NCBI GenBank assembly: GCA_028285035.1
Contig: JANQQF010000124.1
Location: 124,001-188,000 of the forward strand
Direction of reading: 5' to 3'
From: Phycisphaerae bacterium
GTDB lineage: Bacteria; Chloroflexota; Anaerolineae; 4572-78; J111
DNA length: 64,000 nt
The notes beneath the pieces were generated by a model that was not told where the DNA came from, searched no databases, and was given only the letters and a program-made list of their open reading frames with translations. Shown one piece after another: positions 43,783-52,228 of this stretch; position 1 is the first letter of the stretch, and every line of letters begins with the position of its first letter. The position numbers and the translations under genes are program-made.

Positions 43783-44607
43783 ATGCCAAATTATATTTGT
43801 GTCACCTGTGGGGTTCAATATGCCGAGTCGAAGCAACCGCCTGAAGCCTGTGCCATCTGTCAGGATGAGCGACAATACGTGGGCTGGCAAGGGCAGCAAT
43901 GGACAACGCTGGAAGCTGTTCAGGCCGACTTTCACAACGTCATCAAACTACGTGAACCAAACCTGACTGGTATTGTCAGCCAGCCAAAGGTGGGCATTGG
44001 TCAACGGGCTTTGCTCGTACAGACACCGACGGGCAATATTTTGTGGGACTGTATCACCTTAATTGATGAGCCGACCATTGCCGCAATTAAGGCCTTGGGC
44101 GGCATCTCAGCTATCGCAATTTCGCACCCGCACTACTACTCGACCATCGTTGAGTGGAGCCGAGCCTTTGATGCCCCGATTTATTTGCACGCAGCAGATC
44201 GTCATTGGGTGATGCGACCTGACCCAGCCATCGAGTTTTGGGAGGGGCAAACGAAATCATTGGGTGAGGGGCTGACGCTGATTAATTGCGGGGGACATTA
44301 TCGAGGAGGCACTGTTTTACATTGGGCCGCCGGAGCGGAAGGACGTGGGGCTTTGTTAACAGGCGATATCTTGCAGGTTGTATCGGATCGACGCTACGTC
44401 AGCTTTATGTATAGCTACCCCAATATGATCCCCCTCCCTGCCCACAGTGTACGACAGATTACCGAGACCATCGCGCCATTTGAGTATGATCGGATATATG
44501 GGGCCTTTGAGGGCTTGATTATTGATACTAACGCCAAAGCTGGGGTGGCCTATTCCGCCGAGCGGTATATCAAGGCGTTGGAAGGAAATTTTGGGGAGAT
44601 TGTGTGA
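43783..44607 (+). CDS. Rubredoxin-like/metallo-beta-lactamase-fold fusion
   Basis: This 274-residue protein has a zinc-ribbon or rubredoxin-like N-terminus (CVTC near residue 7 and CAIC near 23). A metallo-beta-lactamase-fold domain follows, with SHPHYYS (two His of the usual HxHxDH), GGHYRGG and TGDI. The Asp-His part of the first motif is missing, so the metal site has fewer ligands than usual. I know no characterised member. The start has AAGGAG. It overlaps the next gene by four bases. Confidence 0.72.
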   Translation: MPNYICVTCGVQYAESKQPPEACAICQDERQYVGWQGQQWTTLEAVQADFHNVIKLREPNLTGIVSQPKVGIGQRALLVQTPTGNILWDCITLIDEPTIAAIKALGGISAIAISHPHYYSTIVEWSRAFDAPIYLHAADRHWVMRPDPAIEFWEGQTKSLGEGLTLINCGGHYRGGTVLHWAAGAEGRGALLTGDILQVVSDRRYVSFMYSYPNMIPLPAHSVRQITETIAPFEYDRIYGAFEGLIIDTNAKAGVAYSAERYIKALEGNFGEIV

Positions 44608-45629
44608 AAGCGCTTTCAGTTCTGGGGCCTGTTCCTGCATCGGAATTGGGTCTCACCTTGATGCATGAACACCTACTCTTTGATTTTATGGTTTGTTTGA
44701 CAGAACCTAAAGATGAGATGGAGCAGACGATTGCCAATCAACAGGTCAACAGCCAAATCCGAGGCGCGTTGCGTTTTAATCCTTGTCTGGTTGTCGATAA
44801 TCTAGTGCAACAAGATGTCGATTTAGCCATTGCGGAAGTCTCGGCTTTTACGGCTGTCGGCGGGCGAACTTTGGTTGACCCCACCAATGTTTCGATTGGC
44901 CGAAATCCGCTGGCCCTACAGCAGATTGCCGAGACGACAGGTTTGAACATCATTATGGGCGCTGGCTATTACTATCAGATCGCCTTGAATGAAGCCTTTT
45001 CTCGGCGGAGTATTGATGATATTGCAGATGAAATTATTCAGGATGTAACGGAAGGCGTGGCAGACAGTGGTATTCGAGCGGGGTTGATTGGTGAAATTGG
45101 CACATCATCACCCATCACGCCTGATGAAGAGAAGTCACTCCGCGCTGCTGCCCGCGCTCAAGCCCAAACTGGAGCACCCCTCATGATCCACCTGGATGGC
45201 TGGAAACGTGAGGGGAACCGGGTGCTGGATATTATTGAGGCTGAGGGAGGCGATTTAGCCCGAACCATTCTATGTCATATGAATCCCGCTTGGGCTGATT
45301 TAGATTATCAGACTCGTCTGGCAGATCGAGGAGCTTATCTTGAGTATGACATGTTTGGCATCGATCACTTTTATCCGCCAGATCGAGCCTCGCCCAGTGA
45401 AATTCCGGCTTTGGAAGCTGTTGCTACTTTGATTAAGCGAGGATATTTGGAGAAGATACTGCTCAGCCAAGATGTGTATCTGAAGATGATGTTGCAAACA
45501 TATGGTGGTTATGGCTATAGCCATTTGTTTACCAATCTACCGCCCTATATTGAAGCAGCTAGAATAACGCCTCAAGATTTAGATATGATATTGGTGCAGA
45601 ACCCACGGCAGGTTCTGGCTTTTCTATGA
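44604..45629 (+). CDS. Phosphotriesterase-family amidohydrolase
   Basis: This 341-residue TIM-barrel hydrolase has HEH metal ligands (His21, His23, LMHEHLLFD), GLIGEIGTSS with a bridging-residue position (Glu where Lys is usual in true PTE), later histidines in MIHLDGW and CHMNPAW, and the final Asp in LSQDVYLK. In catabolic operons such enzymes are often sugar lactonases or phospholactonases, which fits here. Start GTG 44604 overlaps the upstream stop, and the downstream transporter overlaps by four bases. Confidence 0.85.
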   Translation: MKALSVLGPVPASELGLTLMHEHLLFDFMVCLTEPKDEMEQTIANQQVNSQIRGALRFNPCLVVDNLVQQDVDLAIAEVSAFTAVGGRTLVDPTNVSIGRNPLALQQIAETTGLNIIMGAGYYYQIALNEAFSRRSIDDIADEIIQDVTEGVADSGIRAGLIGEIGTSSPITPDEEKSLRAAARAQAQTGAPLMIHLDGWKREGNRVLDIIEAEGGDLARTILCHMNPAWADLDYQTRLADRGAYLEYDMFGIDHFYPPDRASPSEIPALEAVATLIKRGYLEKILLSQDVYLKMMLQTYGGYGYSHLFTNLPPYIEAARITPQDLDMILVQNPRQVLAFL

Positions 45630-46891
45630 AATTTGAGTCAGAGGCTTCTCCACTACAATTATGGCAGTGGCGAACGGTGGCCATTGCCTATGGCACCTAT
45701 GCTTCTTACTATTTGGGGCGGGTTATTATGGCCACAGCTATTCCCGACCTAGAGCAGGATTTAGGCTTTAGTAAGAGCCAGCTTGGCTTGATCAGCACAG
45801 TTTTTATCTGGGTCTACGCCCTAAGCACCTTGATTAACGGTTGGTTAGGGGATCGCCTGGCCTTACGAGGCTTTGTTTTTGTGGGGTTGGTTGGATCGGG
45901 CGTGTTGAGTCTGCTTTTTGGGACTCTTTCGATTTGGCTGGTTTTGCTCCTGGTTTGGCTGATCAATGGCTATTTTCAAGCGACGGGCTGGGGACCGACC
46001 TTACGCCTATTGGCCAACTGGCTTACTCCAGCACAGCGTCGGAAAATATCAGGTGCATTTGGTTCAAATTTTGTGCTAGGTAATGCCATAACCTGGTTGT
46101 TGACGGGCTGGCTCGTGGCTAATTTTGGTTGGCGCGTTTCATTTTGGATATGTGGTGTCTTACTTATTCTGACTGGGATCAGTTGGTACGCTTCAATTCG
46201 AGACACCCCAGCTAAAGCCGGGTACGGCGCAGAGATGCGAGTCTTGATGCAGGAAGCGAACGTGGTGGAGACGGCCAAGTTAGACAATAGCTTCTGGCTT
46301 GATTTTTTATATGGCTTGCGTCGTTATTGGTCGCTTGCCTTGGCGGCCCTATGTGTTGGCTTTCTTTTTGCCGTTTTTACCGTTTGGATACCAACCTACT
46401 ATGTTGAGGTGGGGGGACTTAATATCGGTTTGGCCGCGACACTATCAGCTCTGCTGCCCGTAGCTGGTATTGTGGGGACAACGCTATTAGGGTGGCTTGT
46501 GGGGAATTTTATGATTGGTCGCGAGGCGTTGGGATTGGCTTTGGTCTTAGGCTTGTTAATGGTTGGCTATTTTCTCTACCCCTGGCTCCCGTTTAATTTG
46601 GTGCTCAGTGTCATTATTTTGATGTTCATTGCTAGTTTGATGTATGGAGCAACGAGCTTGGTTCTGACCACAATGACAATGGTATTTGGCGAGCGGGCTG
46701 ATACCTCCCGTACGGCTGGCTTACTCGATTTCTCATTTTCGATTGGCGGGGCGCTCAGTGGAATTACTGTCGGCCTCATTTTGGATTTTCAAACCTGGGC
46801 AGCTGTATTTGTTACTTTAGGCGTGGTAGCGTTTTTAGGCGCTGGCTTTACCATTTTGAGCAGTTATCGTTTAGGGCAGCATAAATATTAA
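45626..46891 (+). CDS. MFS transporter of the OPA (GlpT/UhpT-like) type
   Basis: This 421-residue protein has 12 predicted helices, with the OPA-like opening YYLGRVIMATAIPDLEQDLG and NGWLGDRLALRG. The OPA family exchanges phosphorylated sugars or glycerol phosphate for phosphate, but many members carry other organic anions. In a cluster that already has an ABC importer it may take up a second substrate form or export a product. Start ATG overlaps the PTE-like stop (ATGA). Confidence 0.85.
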   Translation: MKFESEASPLQLWQWRTVAIAYGTYASYYLGRVIMATAIPDLEQDLGFSKSQLGLISTVFIWVYALSTLINGWLGDRLALRGFVFVGLVGSGVLSLLFGTLSIWLVLLLVWLINGYFQATGWGPTLRLLANWLTPAQRRKISGAFGSNFVLGNAITWLLTGWLVANFGWRVSFWICGVLLILTGISWYASIRDTPAKAGYGAEMRVLMQEANVVETAKLDNSFWLDFLYGLRRYWSLALAALCVGFLFAVFTVWIPTYYVEVGGLNIGLAATLSALLPVAGIVGTTLLGWLVGNFMIGREALGLALVLGLLMVGYFLYPWLPFNLVLSVIILMFIASLMYGATSLVLTTMTMVFGERADTSRTAGLLDFSFSIGGALSGITVGLILDFQTWAAVFVTLGVVAFLGAGFTILSSYRLGQHKY

Positions 46892-46925
46892 ACATATTTT
46901 GAGAAGTAATAAGTCAAAATGTCCC

Positions 46926-46972
46926 GCAGGTAGTTTACCTGCGATGTGGGTGGGTAGGTAATCAACCTGCCC
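46926..46972. repeat. Two TACCTGC-type hairpins before the CoA-transferase gene
   Basis: GCAGGTA...TACCTGC (46926-46942) is a perfect 7-bp stem with a 3-base loop. GGTAGGT with ACCTGCC follows as an imperfect stem ending near 46972. They resemble dispersed intergenic repeats. AGGAG at the end of the gap serves 47001. Confidence 0.5.
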
Positions 46973-47000
46973 TACATTCTAGCTCTACAGGAGTTCAACT

Positions 47001-48194
47001 ATGACTGGACCATTAGCCGGACTTACGGTAATCGATCAAACGCAAGCATTGGCAGGACCTTATTGCTCGATGATGTTGGGTGATTTGGGGGCAAATGTGA
47101 TCAAAATTGAGCGGCCTGGGGTGGGCGATCAATCGCGGACTTGGGGGCCGCCCTTTTTGGGCAAGGAGAGCGCCTACTACTTGGCGGTGAACCGCAATAA
47201 ACGCAGCCTGACCCTCAACTTCGCCAAACCAGCCGGAGGCGAGGTGCTCCATCGCTTGTTGGATAAAGCTGATATTTTTATGACCAACCTGCCCAAAATG
47301 GCCTCGTTGCAAAAATATCAGATCGATTTTGAGACTTTGCACGCCCGAAACAAGGGGCTGATTTATGCAGCCATCAGCGGGTACGGGCATTCGGGGCCTC
47401 GGGCAGGCCAGGCTGGTTATGACATCATTGCTCAAGGCGAGTCAGGCACGATGTGGCTCACCGGTGACCCCGAGGGCGGACCCACTCGTTTCCCCACCCC
47501 CATTGGCGATATGACTGCGGGATTGTTTTCCCTGATCGGCATCTTATCGGCTCTGCACGCCCGTCATCAATCGGGGCTTGGGCAGTTTATCGACGTCTCT
47601 CTCTTGGAGAGCCAAATGAGCTGGCTGGAGAATTATGCGGGCGAGTACTTTGCCGAAGGAAAAGAGCCACCTAAACGAGGTAACAGCCATCCTCAAGTGG
47701 TGCCCTACGAGTCGGTTGAAGCGGGTGATGGCGAGTGGTTTATTTTGGGGGTTGGCTCGGATAATCTATGGCGCAAATTCTGTGAGGTGGCTAACTTGGG
47801 TGAAATTCAAGATGATCCTCGCTTTCACACCAATTCGGAACGGGTTCGTAACCGGGAAACATTGATGCCCCTAGTCAAAGAAGCAATGTTAGCCCGACCC
47901 GCCCACGAATGGCTGAGCCTGATGACCGATGTCGGCATTCCCTGTGGCCCGATTCGAAATGTCGATGGGGCCTTAACCGATGCCCACGTCATTGAGCGGG
48001 GAATGATCGTGGAGTTGGAGCACCCTCTCCTTGGAATGATTAAATCTTTGGCCACACCCATTCATATGTCTGGCACCGGCTTGAGTTATCGTCAATATCC
48101 ACCTCAACTTGGTGAGCAGAGCGAGGAGATTTTGGCTGAGATTGGGTATAGCCCTACAGAGATTGAGGGGTTGCGGGCTGAGGGGATTGTTTAG
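47001..48194 (+). CDS. Class III (CaiB/BaiF, formyl-CoA transferase-type) CoA-transferase
   Basis: This 397-residue enzyme moves CoA between carboxylic acids through an aspartyl intermediate. It has LAGPYCSMMLGDLGANVIKIE near the start, NRNKRSLTLNF, and the catalytic Asp170 in PTPIGDMTAG. In this cluster it would activate a sugar-acid-like carboxylate to a CoA thioester, which the thiolase-like/DUF35 pair could then cleave (inference). It is the last gene of the plus-strand cluster. Confidence 0.9.
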   Translation: MTGPLAGLTVIDQTQALAGPYCSMMLGDLGANVIKIERPGVGDQSRTWGPPFLGKESAYYLAVNRNKRSLTLNFAKPAGGEVLHRLLDKADIFMTNLPKMASLQKYQIDFETLHARNKGLIYAAISGYGHSGPRAGQAGYDIIAQGESGTMWLTGDPEGGPTRFPTPIGDMTAGLFSLIGILSALHARHQSGLGQFIDVSLLESQMSWLENYAGEYFAEGKEPPKRGNSHPQVVPYESVEAGDGEWFILGVGSDNLWRKFCEVANLGEIQDDPRFHTNSERVRNRETLMPLVKEAMLARPAHEWLSLMTDVGIPCGPIRNVDGALTDAHVIERGMIVELEHPLLGMIKSLATPIHMSGTGLSYRQYPPQLGEQSEEILAEIGYSPTEIEGLRAEGIV

Positions 48195-48207
48195 AGGAAA
48201 CAAAAAA

Positions 48208-48227
48208 GACGCTGATTAATCAGCGTC
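48208..48227 (-). terminator. Terminator of tRNA-Leu, also facing the CoA-transferase gene
   Basis: GACGCTGATT and its complement AATCAGCGTC form a perfect 10-bp stem with no spare loop bases. On the minus strand TTTTTT follows, so it ends the tRNA transcript. On the plus strand it lies just after the CoA-transferase stop and has only a short T-run. Confidence 0.85.
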
Positions 48228-48246
48228 TCAAGCTTTGTCTATGAAA

Positions 48247-48329
48247 TGCCTCGGGAGAGACTCGAACTCTCACGCCTGTACAGGCACAGGCCCTCAACCT
48301 GCTGCGTATGCCAATTCCGCCACCGAGGC
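48247..48329 (-). tRNA. tRNA-Leu (anticodon GAG)
   Basis: It folds as a class II tRNA of 83 bases on the minus strand. The acceptor stem is GCCTCGG/CCGAGGC, the D arm GCG...CGC, the anticodon stem GCAGG/CCTGT with loop TTGAGGG (anticodon GAG), the long variable arm GCCTG/CAGGC and the T arm GAGAG-TTCGAGT-CTCTC. The 3' CCA is not encoded. It reads leucine codons CUC and CUU. It separates the catabolic cluster from the molybdenum hydroxylase genes. Confidence 0.95.
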
Positions 48330-48382
48330 TTGTTTTTACAACGACGTTCAATTATAAGGTGTCTGGTGATTTTGTCAAAGAG

Positions 48383-50614
48383 TTACCATCGACTTCGAAC
48401 CTTGCCCAACCCCCGCAAAATCCGTTCTGGTGTCAACGGAAATTCGTCGTACCAGATGCCAATCGCATCAAACACGGCTGAAGCTACAGCCGGGGCATAC
48501 GGCAGATAGGGCATCTCGGCCATGCCTCGCACGCCAAACGGCCCTTCGGGATGCGGATCTTCAACGATGATGGACTCCACGTGATTGGGAATATCGTAGA
48601 TGCCGGGAATTAGATAGGTGCTAAAATGGGGCGTTAGGACTTCCCCTCGATTGGTCCGAAAATCTTCCAGAATGGTGTAACCGTGCGCTTGCACGATACA
48701 GCCCTCAATTTGACCGATGATTTGATCGGGATTGATGGCTTTCCCCACATCATCGGCACATACCACCCGATTAACGGTGATTGAGCCGGTTTCGGTATCC
48801 ACGGTTACTTCCACCATTTGAGCGACGTAGCCATAGGCAAAGTTTGGCACCCCATAGCCCGTTTGGGGGTCAAGCTCGGTGGTACGTGGAGCGAGCCAGG
48901 TGGCTTCGCCGACAGCGGGTCGGTCTTCCGCTCGCCATTTGCGTCGAGCGAATTCGGCCGCTTCCTTAACTGCATTGCCAGCTAACATCGTGAGACGGGA
49001 GGCGCTGGCACTGCCGGAGCTTTGGGTGAAGGCCGTATCAGAGACGGCCAAGGTTACTTTTTCAAAGGGAATGTCAAGCACCTCAGCGGCAATTTGAGCC
49101 ATAACCGTATGGTGCCCCTGTCCGACGTCAGCGCCCGCGATGCGAAGGATGGCTTCGTTAATTTCTGTATCGCCTCGCAACTCAACCTCAGCCCAACTAT
49201 TTTCCTGATAGCCAAAACTAAAGCCGATATTCTTAAAGCCTGCAGCAAAACCGCGTCCGGTGACAAAGCGCGGTAATTCTTCGGGATAATCAGGATCATT
49301 TTCGCCACGCGGACCGGGATAGTACCAATTTGATTTCCAGGCTGTTTCTCGAATGACTTGATCCAAGCTAACCCCACCAGGAATGATTGTACCTGTGCTC
49401 GTTTCTTTGTCCTCATCCAATAAATTTTGTTGACGAAGTTCAACGGGGTCTTTGCCCAGCTTTTCTGCCAATTTATTTAGCTGCATTTCAGCGGCAAAGT
49501 GGCCTTGTGGTCCACCAAAGCCCCTGAAGGCACCACCAGGAACGTTATTCGTGTAGACAGCGTAAGCGTCAACACTGACGTTTGGGATTTCATAAGGCCC
49601 AGTGCAGGTTAAGAGCGCATTGCCGAGAACTTTGTTGCTAGTGTACATATAGGCCCCGGCGTCACTGACAATTTCAACCTCGGCGGCCAGAATGGTGCCG
49701 TCCGATTTGGCCCCCCACTTTGATTTTAAGGTCATTGCGTGACGTTTGCAGTGGCCGATCATCGACTCTTCACGGGTCCAAATGATTTTCATTGGCCGCC
49801 GATTTTGGTAACGCTCATACATTTTTTGAACCGCGAGAGCCAACACAATCTGAACACTCATATCCTCACGGCCACCAAAAGCCCCGCCAATCGCATCATA
49901 CACCACTCGTATTTTTTCAGGGTCGATGTCTAAAGCGTGGGCGATTTGTTGCTGGTCTTCCCAGGTCCATTGTCCGGCACAGTGGACGGTAATTCGGTCT
50001 TGTTCATCAAGATAAGCCGTACCGGCTTCCGGTTGTAAGTAGGCGTGTTCTTGATATGGGGTTTGATAGACCCCTTCAACGACAACGTTGCATTGATCCC
50101 AAGCGTCATCTGTGCTTCCTTTGCGAATACGTTTGTATTCGGCGATATTGTTGAGCACATTGGGATGAAGCTGAGGGCCTTGCCCTGATCGACCAAATTC
50201 GGGTTCCCAAATGACCTGTAAATCTTCGTAAGTGACCTCGATCAAGTCGCGCGCTTGGGCGGCGGTTTCTTCATCTTCAGCAATGACGATGGCTACGTTA
50301 TCGCCAACAAAGCGCACCGTGTCGCCTCCGCGTTTGTTTGAGCCAGGACCACATAAAACTGGCTGATCCGGCACTTGCAAGCCGTATTGATTGACGGGAA
50401 CATCGGCTGCGGTCAATATATCCATGACCCCTGGGAGTGCTTTTGCTTTGCTGGTGTCAATGTTGAGAATGCGGGCATGGGGGCGACGCGCAAACAAAAT
50501 TTTGAGCCATAATTCATCGGTTTGATTTCGATCCCCAGGGTATAAAGTTGTTCCGGTCACTTTGCCCAGCGCGTCAACCCGTTTTATTGATTTGCCGATG
50601 GTTTTGTGAGTCAT
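48383..50614 (-). CDS. Xanthine dehydrogenase family molybdenum-binding subunit
   Basis: This 743-residue large subunit binds the molybdopterin cofactor. It has the N-terminal ab-hammerhead (KVTGTTLYPGD, near 18), GGAFGGREDMS, AFRGFGGPQG, GQGHHTVMAQ, GSASASRLTM and the active-site Glu in GVRGMAEMP. The family hydroxylates purines, aldehydes, CO and N-heterocycles. The active-site loop does not show the CO-dehydrogenase cysteine, and the substrate is open. It lies 15 bases after the FAD/2Fe-2S subunit gene, so they form one two-gene operon. Confidence 0.9.
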   Translation of the reverse strand: MTHKTIGKSIKRVDALGKVTGTTLYPGDRNQTDELWLKILFARRPHARILNIDTSKAKALPGVMDILTAADVPVNQYGLQVPDQPVLCGPGSNKRGGDTVRFVGDNVAIVIAEDEETAAQARDLIEVTYEDLQVIWEPEFGRSGQGPQLHPNVLNNIAEYKRIRKGSTDDAWDQCNVVVEGVYQTPYQEHAYLQPEAGTAYLDEQDRITVHCAGQWTWEDQQQIAHALDIDPEKIRVVYDAIGGAFGGREDMSVQIVLALAVQKMYERYQNRRPMKIIWTREESMIGHCKRHAMTLKSKWGAKSDGTILAAEVEIVSDAGAYMYTSNKVLGNALLTCTGPYEIPNVSVDAYAVYTNNVPGGAFRGFGGPQGHFAAEMQLNKLAEKLGKDPVELRQQNLLDEDKETSTGTIIPGGVSLDQVIRETAWKSNWYYPGPRGENDPDYPEELPRFVTGRGFAAGFKNIGFSFGYQENSWAEVELRGDTEINEAILRIAGADVGQGHHTVMAQIAAEVLDIPFEKVTLAVSDTAFTQSSGSASASRLTMLAGNAVKEAAEFARRKWRAEDRPAVGEATWLAPRTTELDPQTGYGVPNFAYGYVAQMVEVTVDTETGSITVNRVVCADDVGKAINPDQIIGQIEGCIVQAHGYTILEDFRTNRGEVLTPHFSTYLIPGIYDIPNHVESIIVEDPHPEGPFGVRGMAEMPYLPYAPAVASAVFDAIGIWYDEFPLTPERILRGLGKVRSRW

Positions 50615-50629
50615 ATCTCTGTCCTAAGA

Positions 50630-52045
50630 TTATTGATCTGCAGCTTGCTCTAAGGCATTGATGATTTTGTAGTAGCCTGTGCAGCGACATAAATTGCCCG
50701 TGATAGCTTGTTTGAGTTCATCACGAGAGGGGAGTATCTTTTCATCCAGGAGTGAAGCCCCGCTCATGATAAATCCGGGGGTACAATAGCCACATTGAAC
50801 GGCATCTTGGTCGAGAAAAGCTTGTTGAACGGGATGCAGCGTTTCGCCGTCGGCTAGCCCTTCAATGGTAACGATGGTACTATTGTGAGCACGTGGCGCA
50901 GGCACCATACAACTCATCACGGCGATGCCATCCAAAAACACAGTGCAGGCCCCGCATTCTCCTTCTGCGCAGCCTTCCTTTGTCCCAATGAGATCCACAT
51001 TCTCGCGGAGCATTCGTAGTAGAGATTTCTGATTAGCATTCTCTATGGTCTCAGGCTGACCATTGATTGTTGTTTGAATGGCTTCATTTTCAGTTGTTGT
51101 ATGCGTTGTTTGTTGGTCTTCAATTGCTGGGAATCGCCCGTCGGTGCTGCCCCATAGCATTACCGGATGGACTGGGGTCGAGTCTCGCTCGGTTCCTTCT
51201 GCTAACGCTTCCAAAGCATGGCGAGTGACAGTATTAGCCATATACCGTCGGTATTCGGCGGAACCGCGTACATCACTGATAGGGGTGATTGTTTGCGCGG
51301 CGAACTCACCTGCCCGAGCAATCACATCTCGGGTTAAAACTTTGCCCGTTAAAAATCGTTCTGCTTCCTGAACCCTGATGATTGTTGGGGCAACACTCCC
51401 CATTGTAATCCGAGCTTGGGTGATGGTATCGGCTAATAAACTTAGCACTACTGCAACATTGACGATAGAAATGGCTTGAGCCCGACGTAATCCCAACTTT
51501 ATAAATGTCCCAATTTGGTGATTGGCTAAGGCTGGAAAACTAATATCAACAATCATTTCATCTGGCTCAAGCGCTGTTTGGCGTACTCCTAGAAAGAATT
51601 CGGGGAAGGCTAGGGTTCGTTTGCCGCGTGTACTTTGTAGGGTGATTGATGCACCTAAGGCCCAGAGTGGGGTAATTGTGTCATTTGCTGGTGAAGCGGT
51701 CGCTAAATTTCCTGCGATCGTGCCCCGATTGCGAATTTGAGGGGCACCGACTTCCCAACAGGCTTTAACTAACGGAAATGCCCGATCGACGCACAATTGA
51801 GAGCCAACCACCTGATTGTGAGTGACGAGGGGTCCTAAATGAATGATATTGTCCTCATCGCGAGTAATTTGATCGAGATCTGGTAAACGCGAAATATCGA
51901 TAACGACCTTCGCAGAATGAAGGCCTCGCTCAAACTCAACAAGCAAATCTGTCCCACCCGCAATCAGATGGGCTTTTTCGCGATGCTCAGCTAAAAGTTG
52001 TAAAGTTTCATTTAGATTAGTGGGCGTGATGTAGGTGTGCCACAT
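50630..52045 (-). CDS. FAD-binding/2Fe-2S fusion subunit of a molybdenum hydroxylase (CoxM-CoxS order)
   Basis: This 471-residue protein carries two electron-transfer parts: a CoxM-type FAD domain first (IAGGTDLL near 30, GNLATASPANDT near 112) and a CoxS-type iron-sulfur domain at the C-terminus. The latter has GCAEGECGACTV with the first cluster cysteines, and CGYCTPG with CRCTGY for the second. In XdhA the order is reversed (2Fe-2S then FAD), so this is an inverted fusion. It transfers electrons from the Mo subunit to NAD or another acceptor. Confidence 0.9.
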   Translation of the reverse strand: MWHTYITPTNLNETLQLLAEHREKAHLIAGGTDLLVEFERGLHSAKVVIDISRLPDLDQITRDEDNIIHLGPLVTHNQVVGSQLCVDRAFPLVKACWEVGAPQIRNRGTIAGNLATASPANDTITPLWALGASITLQSTRGKRTLAFPEFFLGVRQTALEPDEMIVDISFPALANHQIGTFIKLGLRRAQAISIVNVAVVLSLLADTITQARITMGSVAPTIIRVQEAERFLTGKVLTRDVIARAGEFAAQTITPISDVRGSAEYRRYMANTVTRHALEALAEGTERDSTPVHPVMLWGSTDGRFPAIEDQQTTHTTTENEAIQTTINGQPETIENANQKSLLRMLRENVDLIGTKEGCAEGECGACTVFLDGIAVMSCMVPAPRAHNSTIVTIEGLADGETLHPVQQAFLDQDAVQCGYCTPGFIMSGASLLDEKILPSRDELKQAITGNLCRCTGYYKIINALEQAADQ

Positions 52046-52073
52046 AAGTTGCCTTATTTTGAGTTACAAAAAA

Positions 52074-52099
52074 CCCCCGAACCAGTAGGAAAGCGGGGG
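52074..52099 (-). terminator. Terminator upstream of the molybdenum hydroxylase operon
   Basis: CCCCCG and CGGGGG form a 6-bp GC stem with a 14-base loop. On the minus strand TTTTTT follows. It would end transcription coming from the 52229-52951 gene, and the hydroxylase operon then needs its own start within the remaining 28 bases or readthrough. Confidence 0.65.
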
Positions 52100-52228
52100 C
52101 TGTATAATTACAGGCCCTAACATTGGACTTGTGATAAAGATTTTTAAGAATATTTATAATTATCGATTATAATGCTGACCCGAACGTAAGTCAATAATGT
52201 GTAAACCTAACACCTTGACGGTGTCTAT

